Assembly (NCBI GenBank): GCA_028712475.1 | Contig: JAQTQB010000008.1 | Coordinates: 81,456-145,455 of the forward strand | Length of the DNA: 64,000 nt | Direction of reading: 5' to 3' | Origin: Verrucomicrobiales bacterium | Lineage (GTDB): Bacteria; Verrucomicrobiota; Verrucomicrobiia; Limisphaerales; UBA11358 | Shown here: in pieces, positions 33,783 through 44,900 of the stretch | How positions within the stretch are numbered: position 1 is the stretch's first letter | Layout of the letters: every line of letters starts with the position of its first letter | Program-made: the position numbers and the translations under genes | Notes under the pieces: generated by a model | Databases searched by the model: none | The model's input: only the letters and a program-made list of their open reading frames with translations | Told to the model about the DNA's origin: nothing

Positions 33783-36700
33783 TCAAGGCACCCGAAGGAT
33801 GTAAAACCGTGCGCTGTTCGTTCCCGCCGCGTTAGTGGACGAGAAATTGCCGCTGATGTCGAAGCTCCCGCTGTTCACCAGAGTCCAGCTTGCCACGGGG
33901 AGCGCGATATTTGTCGAACTCAACACGCTATAGCCATAGATGCCACCGGCTCCGTTGTTATTTGTGCCGCCGATAACCACCTGACCGCCGATGATTTTGA
34001 TGCTGCCAATGGTCGGCGACGGCGGTGCAGGTGTGAATGTCACAATCAAATCAACGCTGCCGCTGCTGTCCAAAAGACTGCCGGTATAACCGGACGGCAG
34101 AGGAGCCAGCGAAAAACCGCTGAACGGATCAGACCCGGTATAGCTAATCAGATGGTTGGTCAGGGTGCCGGTGACATTGGTGACCGAGTCAATCGTGATA
34201 ATTGTCGTGCCACTGGCCGACACGGCGGTCGCATTGACGATGGCCGCGGTGTTGCTGCCGTCAACATTCAAATGCAGCGCCGCACTTGTGAGATTTAACG
34301 CCGTGAGCGGTGCCGCGAGAGTGCCGGCAGCGCCGGTAACAGTGAGTGTGCCGGCATTGACGTTCACCGTGCTGACGCCGCCACCAGCGACGATGTTTCC
34401 CCTCACTGTGCCGTTGGTGACATTCAGCGTGCCGGTCACCAGCGATGCGGTTGCACCCGAGGCAGCTTGAGCCAGCGTGATGTTGGTGCTAATGAGGGTC
34501 GCCGTGCCAGTGACGTTCACAGTTCCGGACTCGGTGGCCGTGTTGTTGGCCCGTTGGACGCCATTGGTCAGGTTGTTCACGTCCAAGGTGCCGGATGTCA
34601 GTGTCAGTGTTCCTTGCGAGAAACCGGAGTCAAGCACAGCTGTTGCGCCCCGGCCCACGACCATCGTGTTAACCAAGGCATCCAGCTTTCCACCACTGAA
34701 ATCTACATCGGCTGAAACAAAGACAGGCCCAGCGGTAGTGGTTTCGTTATCGGCATCGGCGATGGTCCAAGTCGTTAACCTGGTGGCACCGCCATTGGTG
34801 CCGCGCATGTAAGCGACCGGATTGGCACCGATGAAATTGGGGTTGAAACGAATCAAATTGTTGGTCGCCCTGTTCTTGCCGAACCTCATTGTGTCAACAT
34901 ACAGAGCGTTGGTTATCCCCAGATACAGCGTGCTGCCGGCCAAGGTATAGGCACCGCCACTGCTGTCGCCCACCTCAAATTGTCCCGCATTAGCCGCTCT
35001 CAAACAGGTAATGACGTTTGTCCGGGCCAGATACACCCGCCCGCTGACGTTACTTTGGTTTGCACCGGAGCCGCCCTGCGCAACGTAGAATTTGCCGACC
35101 GTTGCAATCAAGGTGCCAAGACCGGACATATCAAGCGTCGTCAGGTCGGGGACGGCCGAACTGGCGCTGGTGCTTTGGCGGACTTGAAAATTGAGTTGGT
35201 TGGCGCTGCTGCTCCCCAAGGGATTGCCCAAGACGCGGAGCGTTCCGCCTAGACCCGTGATCGTGTTGGTGACTTTCGTATTGAAGACATTGTCATTGTT
35301 TGCAGATGCGCCACCCACTTGCACCACGGGGTTAACGCCGGTTGCCCCGTTCGTAACTGTCAGAGTCACGCCATTGGCAATGAAGGTCGTGTGATAACCA
35401 CTGTTGTTCGTCGCGTAGGTCAGCGACTGGATCGTGGTGTTTGCAGATACGATGTTGTTGGTGACGAAGCTGGTGGTCGCCCCCGCGCTGGCAAAAAGGG
35501 CGCTGTTGCCAACGCTGGGTGTGCCGCCCGTCCAGTTGGCGGCTACTGACCAGTCCATGTTTGCCCCGCCTCCGCCAGACCAAACGCCATTGCCACCGAG
35601 GCCACCGGTGTTCGCCGTGACAAAGGTCCAGTAATTGGTGAAGCTGACGCTGGCGTCATCAGTGTAGGTGACGATGAGCGCATTGGTGGTGTTTGGCAGC
35701 AGATTGGTGAGCGTGGTATAAGTAGCAGTCGCCCCGCCGAGATTGGTCTTGAGCACCAAGCTGGCCGTCACATTGTTTGTCACATTGTTCAAAATCAAAA
35801 ACATATTGATGGAGGTCGGAACCACCGCCGTTTGCCGGTTGGCAATGGTGACGACAATCGGACTGGCCAGCCCTGCGCCAGTGGAGTTGGGAGACGGAGT
35901 AGCAGTGGCGAGGTAGGGCCTTAAAGTGCCGGTGGCGTTGGTGACTGCCACTACGACGAGATACTCGAGGTTGTAGCCTTGGCTTGAGATGGCAGTGCAA
36001 CGGAGCGTATTCGTTCCAGAAAGCGGAACCACCACTGTGTTGCCAAAGATATCTGTGAGGGGAATTAACTGGCCGCTAAATATCTTGCTTCCCCCGGTAA
36101 CGGGGACATTGACCCGGCCCAAGGCGGCCAACGGCTGATTGGTCGTGGTTGCAATAGAATTGGTCAGCCTTCCAATTTCGAACTGCCCGCCACCGCCGCT
36201 GGCGACACGCGCATAGATGCTGTAGTTCGTGGGGCTGGGCACTGCACGCGTGTAGTTTTCCCAATTGCCAGTGTCAGTAAAGCCAATGTTATAGGCGGTG
36301 TATCCATTCAACCGGAGGTTCGCATGGTCAATCGGGTCGCCCGTCGCATCGGTATTGAGGCTAAGAATTTGCGGCAGGTCTCCAGGCCGATAGCCGGCGG
36401 TGTTGTTGACTCCGGTGAGATCGGAGATCGAGTAGTCAATGCCATTGGTTCCGAGCAAGCCAGCGTAAGCATTGATTGGCGTATTGTTGTTGATAAATTG
36501 TCCGCCGCCATAGTTGTAATCATACGCGTCAATGAACAGGTCGCTCGCCAGAAATGTGTTGAAGGTAAAAGTGTTGGTCGAAACATCGCCGTTGGCATCC
36601 TGGGCGGTGACTGTGTAATTGTATAAATTATCAGGCGCTATCGGCGCGGTAAAGTTCACCAGAAGCTTGTTTGTGGAACTTGGCGTGTTGAAAGTGAGGT

Positions 36701-37709
36701 TCGATTGCGGAACGCCATTCAAAGAAACGGTGACGAAATTGCTGGCCACAGTAGAGACGAACGAATCCACCTCGAAGGAAATGTTGGTCGTGCTGGGAGC
36801 GAGATAATCGAGATAAAGAGATCCGTTGGTTGGCTGGAGGCTTAAAATCGTCGGCGGAATGCGAGGCACGGTGATTTGCATCCGGTTATAGACTTGATCG
36901 CCCGTAGCTTCGTGGCAAAAGAGAGCCGCGCTGTCTATGGTTCCAGAACCCATCAAGGTGCTGTCCAACGTGTAAAGCGTCCGCCCCACCACAACGTCCT
37001 TCAAAACCAGATGATAGGTATTGCCATCCGCTCCCACGGTCACTTCGGCTTCAACGGCGTTGGTGATGTTGCCGCGCCCCAAATCGCTGAACGAGGTTCC
37101 CGGCACAGATCGGACGGCGGGCGTGCCGCCATCCCAGACATAAAGCGTGGATGGGTTGTTTCCATCGAGGAAGTAGAGATAGAAGCGCACGCCGGTCTCA
37201 AAATCGCCGGAAGTGCTGGTCTCATTGCCATTGCGCAAGGTGAACCCGCACCAGCCATGCACCACACCGTCGTTGGCGGTCGTAGTGACGCCGGCACCTT
37301 TCGACCCCCATTGAAGCTTGAAGGTGTTAGTTCCTAGAGGGTTTGCAAAACCACGGTAAGCGGTTGTTTCGTTGGCACCGTTGGTTCCATTCGCGAATAT
37401 ACCCCAAACATTGGTATAATTAACACCGGAGACGTTGGTGATGGAGGCGTTGGCAAAAGCAGGAAGGACGGGAGCGGCCGTGATATAATTGCCATGAAAC
37501 TGTGAAGTTCCTGGGCTGGTGTTGTTTGTCACAATTACCCAAGGTGTAAAGCCAAAGCCCAAGTTGGAGTTATTGGTCCAACTGGCCTCGACCAAATAAT
37601 TTCCAGCCTCGTCATAGGCGATGGTCTGCGCGCGGGCGGAGCCGACGAAGGTGAACGCCATCGCAAGGACGGCAAGCAATCGGAACAAGGATGATGTTAG
37701 CGGTTTCAT
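33783..37709 (-). CDS. Giant secreted protein with Ig-like, carbohydrate-binding-like and beta-helix repeat regions
   Basis: The 1308-residue exported protein has the signal LFRLLAVLAMAFTFVGSARA-Q. In order: an N-terminal jelly-roll-like region (about 30-250), Ig-like modules (IPPTILSLQPTNGSLYL onward), a carbohydrate-binding-type module near 480-590 (GFTDTGNWENYTRAVPSPTNYSIYARVASGG), more Ig-like sequence, then from about 745 autotransporter-type beta-strand repeats (GVWSGGGGANMDWSVAANWTGG, SGTLDVNNLTNG, GTLNVTNGTV). It ends VASWTLVNSGSFDISGNFSSTN ... RFYILRVP, a tail common in secreted verrucomicrobial proteins. It has no barrel of its own. It is probably an adhesin or polysaccharide-binding surface protein. 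The start is placed at the second ATG. Confidence 0.78.
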   Translation of the reverse strand: MKPLTSSLFRLLAVLAMAFTFVGSARAQTIAYDEAGNYLVEASWTNNSNLGFGFTPWVIVTNNTSPGTSQFHGNYITAAPVLPAFANASITNVSGVNYTNVWGIFANGTNGANETTAYRGFANPLGTNTFKLQWGSKGAGVTTTANDGVVHGWCGFTLRNGNETSTSGDFETGVRFYLYFLDGNNPSTLYVWDGGTPAVRSVPGTSFSDLGRGNITNAVEAEVTVGADGNTYHLVLKDVVVGRTLYTLDSTLMGSGTIDSAALFCHEATGDQVYNRMQITVPRIPPTILSLQPTNGSLYLDYLAPSTTNISFEVDSFVSTVASNFVTVSLNGVPQSNLTFNTPSSTNKLLVNFTAPIAPDNLYNYTVTAQDANGDVSTNTFTFNTFLASDLFIDAYDYNYGGGQFINNNTPINAYAGLLGTNGIDYSISDLTGVNNTAGYRPGDLPQILSLNTDATGDPIDHANLRLNGYTAYNIGFTDTGNWENYTRAVPSPTNYSIYARVASGGGGQFEIGRLTNSIATTTNQPLAALGRVNVPVTGGSKIFSGQLIPLTDIFGNTVVVPLSGTNTLRCTAISSQGYNLEYLVVVAVTNATGTLRPYLATATPSPNSTGAGLASPIVVTIANRQTAVVPTSINMFLILNNVTNNVTASLVLKTNLGGATATYTTLTNLLPNTTNALIVTYTDDASVSFTNYWTFVTANTGGLGGNGVWSGGGGANMDWSVAANWTGGTPSVGNSALFASAGATTSFVTNNIVSANTTIQSLTYATNNSGYHTTFIANGVTLTVTNGATGVNPVVQVGGASANNDNVFNTKVTNTITGLGGTLRVLGNPLGSSSANQLNFQVRQSTSASSAVPDLTTLDMSGLGTLIATVGKFYVAQGGSGANQSNVSGRVYLARTNVITCLRAANAGQFEVGDSSGGAYTLAGSTLYLGITNALYVDTMRFGKNRATNNLIRFNPNFIGANPVAYMRGTNGGATRLTTWTIADADNETTTAGPVFVSADVDFSGGKLDALVNTMVVGRGATAVLDSGFSQGTLTLTSGTLDVNNLTNGVQRANNTATESGTVNVTGTATLISTNITLAQAASGATASLVTGTLNVTNGTVRGNIVAGGGVSTVNVNAGTLTVTGAAGTLAAPLTALNLTSAALHLNVDGSNTAAIVNATAVSASGTTIITIDSVTNVTGTLTNHLISYTGSDPFSGFSLAPLPSGYTGSLLDSSGSVDLIVTFTPAPPSPTIGSIKIIGGQVVIGGTNNNGAGGIYGYSVLSSTNIALPVASWTLVNSGSFDISGNFSSTNAAGTNSARFYILRVP

Positions 37710-38074
37710 GGGGTGCATCGTTTAGGTGATGAGCGGGCGGCAAATGGCACAAATAGATTGCTAATGATTATTGATGCTGGTTTGATAAATAGCACTGGCT
37801 TCAAAACGCTCTGCGGTATTAATGGGCACAATCTAGGGGCAAGCAGCCGAAATGACAACCTGCACAATCATGCAGTTGCTAATGGCGTTTATTCAGCCTG
37901 AAATCAGGCTTGAAAGCCGTTGAGAATTTTAGTCACCTGAATCATTCAAAGCCAGAGTCACACGCTATTTTCACGCCGGGATATTGCGCAGGATATTCCG
38001 CACCACTTCACTGCCAACGGTTCATGCGGACGTGCTGACAAGACTCGGGAATGGCAAGCAGAAGGAAATATCGA
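37710..38074. other. Divergent intergenic region, about 365 bases
   Basis: This stretch separates the giant secreted protein gene (minus) from the (alpha/alpha)6 glycosidase gene (plus). It is more AT-rich than its surroundings, as expected for promoters. A TGGCAC-N7-TTGC sequence at 37745 resembles sigma-54 but has 12 bases between GG and GC, so it is not counted. Just before the plus-strand gene a purine-rich GAAGGAA (38061-38067) stands 7 bases from ATG 38075. No gene is seen. Confidence 0.5.
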
Positions 38075-40897
38075 ATGACAATCAAGAGGCTCATCACAGG
38101 CATGTGCATGTTTATGGTGACGCTCGCTCCTGCGTCCCCGGGCATCGCGTCGTCGAATCAGGTGGAGCGGGCCTGGCTGGAAGCCATCCAGGGCCGTCAT
38201 GATTTGACGCTGCCCGATTGGGGCCCATACACCAAACATTACATCGGCATCTCGCACGTCCCGCCGGCCAATCCCGGCCTCCGATTCGACTTGAGCGTGT
38301 TTCCGGGCCTGTATCGCCGCAAAGTCGAAGTGCCCAATGCTTTCTTTGAATCGGGCTTTCATCCGTGGGAGGCGGCGCCGGATCTGAACTACTTCTGCTA
38401 CCGGCATGAACTGGAATGGAAAGATCAGGTGTATGCCGACATTTCTTATTCCCGTATTGATGACCACGCCCGGCTCATTCGTGTCGAGTGCGTGAACAAC
38501 ACCGATCTGCCGCAGAATCTGGTGATGCATTTGATCGCGAGCGTCAATTTTCCATCGCTGAAGGAATACGCCCCAAACCGGCCTATATTTCCCGGCAAAG
38601 TGGAACTGCCGCCCGATGCGATGTGGCTCGGCGCACTTGATTATGTGGACATGCATTATGCCAGGCACCGACCGTCTGACGACCTGGTTTATGACGGAAA
38701 GCTGCGGGGCGAAATACGGGCCGATGAGTTCGTGAACGGTCGCGGCCTGGGCAACGGCTTCGGTGCCGACCAGGGCGATACGGTGTCGTATCAAATCAAA
38801 CTTGCCCAAGCCATTTCCGATGCGGTGCTGCTGGTGCGATACCGCATGAACGCTGAAGCAACCGTGGCTTTGCGGCTCGGAGGAATCGCAAACGGCATCT
38901 TTGATTTCAAAGGCGACGGTCGCCTGCATACCCGCGTCATTCCGCTCGGAGACCTTCCTTCGGGCGAGCAGGTGCTGACACTTGCTTCCAAAGGCGGCGA
39001 CGCAATTGATCTGGACGGCTTCGTGCTCGCCACCGCGAAAAATGTTACAGGCGTGAAATTTCAAAAGACCGAGTGGAATCCGAATCCAGAAATCATCAAG
39101 GGGCCGCGGACGAACAGTGTGATTTTGAAATATCACGACATTGACGACTACTACGGGCTGACCTGGTCTTACGATGACTTCGAGGTGCGCCAGTTTCTGT
39201 GCAAGGAACTGGACGTGTTCTTCCCCACCATGGTTCAGAATCACACCAGCGCGATCCTGAAAGGCGACGGCGAAGGGCATTACACAGATGTCTTTCTGCG
39301 TCCCATCACCCTCGCACCCGGCAGCCGCCGGATCATCAATGGAGAGGTTTGCAACGGGACACGCGCGGAGGTTGAAAAGTTTCTCGCCGGATCGGAACGG
39401 TCGGCTGAAACCTGTGAAGCTGTTTATCGAACCGCCAGGGGACAGCGGCCCGACCTGACGCCTTCACCGGCAGGCGCGCCATACCAGTTCAGTCAGGAAC
39501 GCATGGCGGCCACCCTGCTCTGCAATGTTGTTTACCCGGTTTACACCCAGGGCGGTTACATCAAACACAGCACGCCGGGCAGGTGGTGGGACTGCCTCTA
39601 CACTTGGGATTCGGGTTTCATCGGCTTGGGGCTGGCGGAACTCGACACCCGTCGCGCCGTGGAAAACCTGAACGCTTATGTGCAGGAGCCGGGCGCACAG
39701 TCGGCCTTCATCCATCACGGCAGCATGGTGCCGGTGCAGCACTATCTGTTTCTGGAACTATGGAACCGGACGCAATCCCAGGAGCTGCTGGAATACTTTT
39801 ATCCCCGCCTGAAACAATATTACGAGTTTTATGTGGGCCGGCTCGGCAGCTCGACAATGGGGAAATTCAAATCCGGGATGTTGAGCAGCTTCGATTACTT
39901 CTACAATTCGGGAGGATGGGATGATTACCCGGCACAAAAATTCACCCACGAAAAAAAACTCGCGTCCCGCATGTCGCCCGTTATCAACACGGCCCAAGCC
40001 ATTCGCATCGCCCGGATCATGCTGATGGCGGCGGACGCGCTCGATCAAAAAACCGACGTGAAAACATACGAAGCCGACATCGCCTCGCTGGAACAATCGC
40101 TCCAGAAGTATTCCTGGGATGAGACGTCGGGCTATTTCGGCTATGTGCTCCATGACACCAACGGGATCCCGACGGGAATTCTGAAAACCGAAGCCGGCGT
40201 CAACTTCAACATGGGCATGGATGGAGTTTATCCGCTTGTGGGCGGGATCGGCACGGCGGAGCAGACGGGCAAAATGCTCGCGCGACTGAAAGCGCCTGGC
40301 CGGCTGTGGAGCCGGATCGGGTTGACCGCCGTGGATCAGTCCGCGCCCTATTACCGGAACGACGGATATTGGAACGGCACCGTCTGGATGCCGCACCAAT
40401 GGTTCTTCTGGAAAACCATGCTCGACCTCGGCGAGAGCGACTTTGCCTGGGCGATTGCGCAGCGCGGTCTGGAGGTCTGGAAGCGCGAGGTGGATGCTTC
40501 CTACAATTGCATGGAGCATTTTCTGATAGAGACCGGACGCGGCGCAGGCTGGCACGAATTTGGCGGGCTTTCCACGCCGGTGTTGAAGTGGTATGCGGCG
40601 TATTTCCGGCCTGGCACGTTGACCACTGGCTTCAACATCTGGATCAAACAACAGCAGTTCGCGCCAGATGCGTCCGGCTTGAAAGCCAGCTTGAAGATAT
40701 ATTCCACGGGAACGGTTCGGGATCATTGCAGCATCGTCGCCTGCATGAATCCAGCCTCCGGTTATGAAGTGTTGTGGAACGGAAGACCCGTTACCCCCAA
40801 AGTCTTGTCCGCTGGTGTGCTAAGCATTGACCTGCCCCGGCGCGATGACGGGGGTGAACTGATAATCCGGAAAAGGACAGTGTCACACGGCATGTGA
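38075..40897 (+). CDS. Exported (alpha/alpha)6 glycosidase, clan GH-G/GH63-like
   Basis: The protein has 940 residues; start ATG 38075 is chosen over 38051 because of the ribosome-binding-like GAAGGAA and because it yields a signal peptide (LITGMCMFMVTLAPASPGIA). An N-terminal beta-sandwich (about 60-450) is followed by a helical barrel from about 470. Conserved glycosidase blocks are RWWDCLYTWDSGFIGLGLAELD (general acid Asp region), NMGMDGVYPLVGGI, YWNGTVWMPHQWFFWKTM and MEHFLIETGRGAGWHEFGG (probable base Glu). The layout resembles GH63/mannosylglycerate-hydrolase-like enzymes, which cut alpha-glycosidic bonds. The substrate is unknown; the neighbouring GH13 enzyme suggests alpha-glucan breakdown. 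Confidence 0.8.
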   Translation: MTIKRLITGMCMFMVTLAPASPGIASSNQVERAWLEAIQGRHDLTLPDWGPYTKHYIGISHVPPANPGLRFDLSVFPGLYRRKVEVPNAFFESGFHPWEAAPDLNYFCYRHELEWKDQVYADISYSRIDDHARLIRVECVNNTDLPQNLVMHLIASVNFPSLKEYAPNRPIFPGKVELPPDAMWLGALDYVDMHYARHRPSDDLVYDGKLRGEIRADEFVNGRGLGNGFGADQGDTVSYQIKLAQAISDAVLLVRYRMNAEATVALRLGGIANGIFDFKGDGRLHTRVIPLGDLPSGEQVLTLASKGGDAIDLDGFVLATAKNVTGVKFQKTEWNPNPEIIKGPRTNSVILKYHDIDDYYGLTWSYDDFEVRQFLCKELDVFFPTMVQNHTSAILKGDGEGHYTDVFLRPITLAPGSRRIINGEVCNGTRAEVEKFLAGSERSAETCEAVYRTARGQRPDLTPSPAGAPYQFSQERMAATLLCNVVYPVYTQGGYIKHSTPGRWWDCLYTWDSGFIGLGLAELDTRRAVENLNAYVQEPGAQSAFIHHGSMVPVQHYLFLELWNRTQSQELLEYFYPRLKQYYEFYVGRLGSSTMGKFKSGMLSSFDYFYNSGGWDDYPAQKFTHEKKLASRMSPVINTAQAIRIARIMLMAADALDQKTDVKTYEADIASLEQSLQKYSWDETSGYFGYVLHDTNGIPTGILKTEAGVNFNMGMDGVYPLVGGIGTAEQTGKMLARLKAPGRLWSRIGLTAVDQSAPYYRNDGYWNGTVWMPHQWFFWKTMLDLGESDFAWAIAQRGLEVWKREVDASYNCMEHFLIETGRGAGWHEFGGLSTPVLKWYAAYFRPGTLTTGFNIWIKQQQFAPDASGLKASLKIYSTGTVRDHCSIVACMNPASGYEVLWNGRPVTPKVLSAGVLSIDLPRRDDGGELIIRKRTVSHGM

Positions 40898-41034
40898 CCG
40901 CACTGTCCCCCGGAAACAGAATCAGTTCCGACTACACATTCATGCAGTTGCAGGATGATGGGGGTGTATCGTAAATTCAAACATTCAGCCGCGTCGCTTT
41001 GCCCGGCATTCTGCGCCGCTGAATGTAAAAATTT

Positions 41035-41901
41035 ATGCTCGTATCATCATTAAGTCATGTCTCGCCCCGTTTTGAGTTGGGAAAATCTCCACGTCGTCGA
41101 GGGTTCACGCTGATTGAATTGCTCGTGGTCATCGCCATCATCGCCATTCTGGCGGCGATGCTCTTGCCCGCGCTGGCCAAAGCCAGACTGAAGGCCAACC
41201 GCATTTCATGCGTCAACAACCAGAGGCAGTTGACGCTGGCTTGGATCATGTTTGCAGACGACAACGATGACAAACTGGTGCCGAACATGTCCACCAGCGC
41301 CGCCGGTCAGATCGGTTGGGTCAGCGGCACGATGAAGTGGGATTTGCCGCCTTCACCAGCCTGGCCTGAAAATTACGAAACGACAAATCTCACCAGTTCC
41401 CTGCTTGGTCCCTATTGCGGTCGCGCTGCGGGCATCTATAAATGTCCTGGCGACACGGTTTCTGCATTGAATGGAGTGCGCGTTCGGAGCGTCTCCATGA
41501 ACAGCCAGATGGGCGGCGTCGTGGTGGGAGCTGCCCAATTGCCGGTCATTAATCAATACGGGCCGGGCATGAATTACAGGCTATTCCTCAAGCAGTCGCA
41601 GATCGTTAATCCCAGCCCCTCGATGGCTTGGGTGTTTATTGATGAGCAGGGCGATTCCATCAATGACGGACTCTTCCGGGTGGACATGAGTTCAACTACA
41701 GTCTGGGCCGATTTGCCGGCGAGCTATCATGGTGCCAGCGGCGCGCTCTCCTTCGCCGACGGCCATGCAGAAACCAGGAAATGGTCAGACTCCGAAATCA
41801 AGGATCGTCCGGTCAGAAAGAAAGCCTTGCCTAAACCCATCACGGCCAATCCCAACACGGATTTGTTGTGGCTCCAGCAGCACACGACCAGTTTACAGTA
41901 A
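41035..41901 (+). CDS. H-X9-DG type pseudopilin, copy A
   Basis: The 288-residue protein has the basic leader SPRRRG, prepilin site [29 protein letters not shown], and the C-terminal H-X9-DG signature [15 protein letters not shown] (His, nine residues, Asp-Gly). A cysteine pair (CVNNQRQ, YKCPGD) is in the head. Proteins with this N-terminal helix form pseudopili of type II-like systems; the H-X9-DG class is very abundant in Verrucomicrobia and Planctomycetes. It lies between the (alpha/alpha)6 glycosidase and the GH13 amylase genes (60-base gap to the latter), suggesting it helps display or secrete them. Confidence 0.88.
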   Translation: MLVSSLSHVSPRFELGKSPRRRGFTLIELLVVIAIIAILAAMLLPALAKARLKANRISCVNNQRQLTLAWIMFADDNDDKLVPNMSTSAAGQIGWVSGTMKWDLPPSPAWPENYETTNLTSSLLGPYCGRAAGIYKCPGDTVSALNGVRVRSVSMNSQMGGVVVGAAQLPVINQYGPGMNYRLFLKQSQIVNPSPSMAWVFIDEQGDSINDGLFRVDMSSTTVWADLPASYHGASGALSFADGHAETRKWSDSEIKDRPVRKKALPKPITANPNTDLLWLQQHTTSLQ

Positions 41902-41961
41902 ACACGATTCCATGAACCAAGACAGGTTGAGCATGAGTTTGCTCGTCTTTCAAATATTAAA

Positions 41962-44900
41962 ATGCACCCCCTCACTCATGTCCGGCGCTCCGCCATCAGC
42001 GCGTGCGCTTTCGCCGCGTTCAGCTTTGCCGCGATAAATTCACCCGCACAGTCCGCCTCCAACGAATTCTGGCAGGCGCAAAACATCTACCAGATCATCA
42101 CTGACCGTTACTACGACGGTGACCCTGCCAACAACAATGCCGAGGGCAATTACAACCCCACCGGCAACAGCGTCCATGGCGGCGACTTCAAGGGCCTTGA
42201 ACAGAAGCTCGATTACATCAAGGCGCTCGGGGTGACCGCCATCTGGATTTCGCCGGTGGTGAAGAACGCGAACGGCGAGTTTCACGGCTATGCCGGGCAG
42301 GATTTTTATCAGGTCGCGCCGCACTGGGGCACGCTGGCGAATTTGCAACACATGATCCAGGAGGCCCACGCGCGCGGGATTCTGGTCATCAATGACATCA
42401 TCGTGAACCACGGCGGCGATCTGATTTACAGCACCGATGCAGGCTACTCCTCTTTCAAAGCGCCGCCGGACGGATACAACCTGCGCTACCGCAATGGTTC
42501 GAAGCAGTTTGCCGCGCCGTTCAACACGAACGCGGTCAATCCCAATCTCACCAACATCTTTCACAACAACGGCAGCATCCCCGATTACAATACCGCGCAG
42601 CATGTCGAACTCGGCGAATTGAGCGGCCTGGATGATTTCCGCACCGAGTCGCCCTATGTGCGCTCGAACATGGCGGCGGTTTACAACTACTGGATCGCAC
42701 AAGGCTTCGACGGCTTCCGCATTGATACCGTGAAACACGTCGAGATGGGATTCTGGCAGGTTTGGTCCCCGGTGGTTCACGCCTACGCGGCGACGAACGG
42801 CAAGCCGAACTTCTTCATGTTCGGCGAAGTGTTTGACGGCTCGGATTCCAAGTGCGGCTCCTACACCGGCACACAAGGCGGCGGCGCGTTCAAGATAGAT
42901 TCCGTGGTGGACTACCCGCTTTATTTCAAAATGGGCAGCGTCTTCGCCACCGCGAGCGGGAACACCAAGCAGATCGAAGACCGCTACAGCGCCCTTGCCG
43001 CCAATTACGATCCCGCTGCGCAGGACCGCCTCGTCACGTTTCTCGACAACCACGACAACGCCCGCTTTCTCAACATCGGCGGCGCCACGGCCACGCGTTT
43101 GAATGTCGCGCTCACGTTTCTCTACACCTCGCGCGGTGTGCCGTGTTTGTATTACGGCACCGAGCAGGCCTTCAATGGCGGCAACGATCCTTACGACCGC
43201 GAAGACATGTTCGACGGCCAGTTCGAGCAGGGACCGTCGCTCGGCGACAACTTCAACATGACGTATCCGCAGTTCCTCCACGTCGCCAAGCTGAACAATT
43301 TCCGCCGCCTTTACCCTGCCCTCCAAACCGGCACGCACGTCAACAAATGGAGCAACTCCTCCGGTCCGGGCCTGTTTGCCTACGCGCGGCGGCTCGGCAC
43401 ACAGGAAGTGTTCGTGGTTTTCAACACCGCCGGCTCGACCCAGTCGCTGCCCAATCGCACGACGATTTTTCCGCCCGGAACGGCCGTCGTAAATCTCTTT
43501 GATACGAACGAAATCCTCACCGTCACAGCCCTGTCGGAAATCCCATCCGTCACCGTGCCGACCATGTCGGCGAAAATCTTCGTCGCGCAATCCGACTGGC
43601 GGCCGCTGGATCCGGTCGTCGTGAGCAATTCGCCCGCGCACGACTCCACCACAGCGCCGACGCCAGCTCCCATCGTGTTGCAGTTCAGCAAGCCGATGGA
43701 CACGAACTCCGTTCAGAATTCCTTCCGCACGACGCCCGTCGTAAGCGGGGCGTTCTCCTGGTCGGCGGCGGGCGACACGATGACCTTCACTCCGGCGGGC
43801 ACAGGTTTCCCGACATTGACCATGGTCACGGTGCGCGTCACGAACGCGGTGGATGCGGTTTCCGGCAACGCAATGTTCGCGCCTTACGAGTTGAAATACA
43901 AAACCTCCACCATCACCGTCGTGGATACGACCGCGCCGGTCGTGACCCTGCAATTACCCACGAACAACGCCGTGGTGGCGGGCAACCTGACAATTTCAGG
44001 AACCGCGACGGACAACATCGCCGTGCAAAAGGTGGAAGTCCGGCTGGACAGCGGCCCGTGGGTCACCGCGAGCGGCACGGGCGCGTGGAGTTATAATTTG
44101 AACAGCTCCAATTTCCTGAACGGGCCGCATCAGATTGCGGCGCGCGCCACGGATTCCTCCAACAACCTTTCCCCAACCAACTCCGTGACCGTCCGCTTCT
44201 TTAACATCCCCGGCAGCTATGTGCAGCGCATGACCGGAGGCAATGCCAGCGATGCGACCGATTGCAGCGCGAACATCTGGCTGCACGACACGGCTTACAG
44301 CTTCGGCTCCTTCGGCTACACCAACGGCGCGATGGGTTACGTGGGCAACGCCATCGCCGGCATTTGCGCGTCGGCGCAACCGATCTACCAGCGCGAACGC
44401 TACAGCACTTCGTCCGGCGGATTTTATTATCAGTTCGACTGCCCGGCTGGCATTTACGAAACCACGCTGCTTGAATCCGAAACCTACTGGAGCGCCGCCG
44501 GACAGCGCGTCTTCAATGTGTTCATTCAAGGCCAGCAAGTGCTGACGAATTTCGACATCTTCGTGGCCGCCGGCGGAATAAATCTCCCGCTGACACGCGT
44601 GTTCACCAACGCGGTGACCAACGCTCAATTAAAAATCCTCTTCACCCCGGTGGTGGACAACGCCCGCGCGTCCGGCGTGCAGGTGCGCAAGATCGCCGAT
44701 GTTTTCAGCGACACCGACGGCATTCCCGATTGGTGGCGGCTGGGCTGGTTTGGCCACGCCCTCGGACAGGCCGGCGACAACTCGCGCGGCTCGGATGACG
44801 CCGATGGCGACGGCGCGTCAAATCTGAAAGAGTTTCTCGCCGGAACCGCGCCCATTGATCCGGCTTCAATCTTCAAAATCACTAATGTCGCCGTAACGAA

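Noticed and set aside
37745..37761. Sigma-54-like TGGCAC...TTGC
   Set aside because: There are 12 bases between GG and GC instead of 10, a spacing sigma-54 does not tolerate.
37868..40950. 12-mer TCATGCAGTTGC before both the glycosidase and pseudopilin A genes
   Set aside because: Only two copies, not symmetric, and at unrelated distances from the starts; chance is an adequate explanation in a window of this size.
42040..43953. 637-codon antisense frame over the amylase
   Set aside because: It is the complement of the conserved GH13 barrel; the composition is typical of shadow frames and no family is recognisable.
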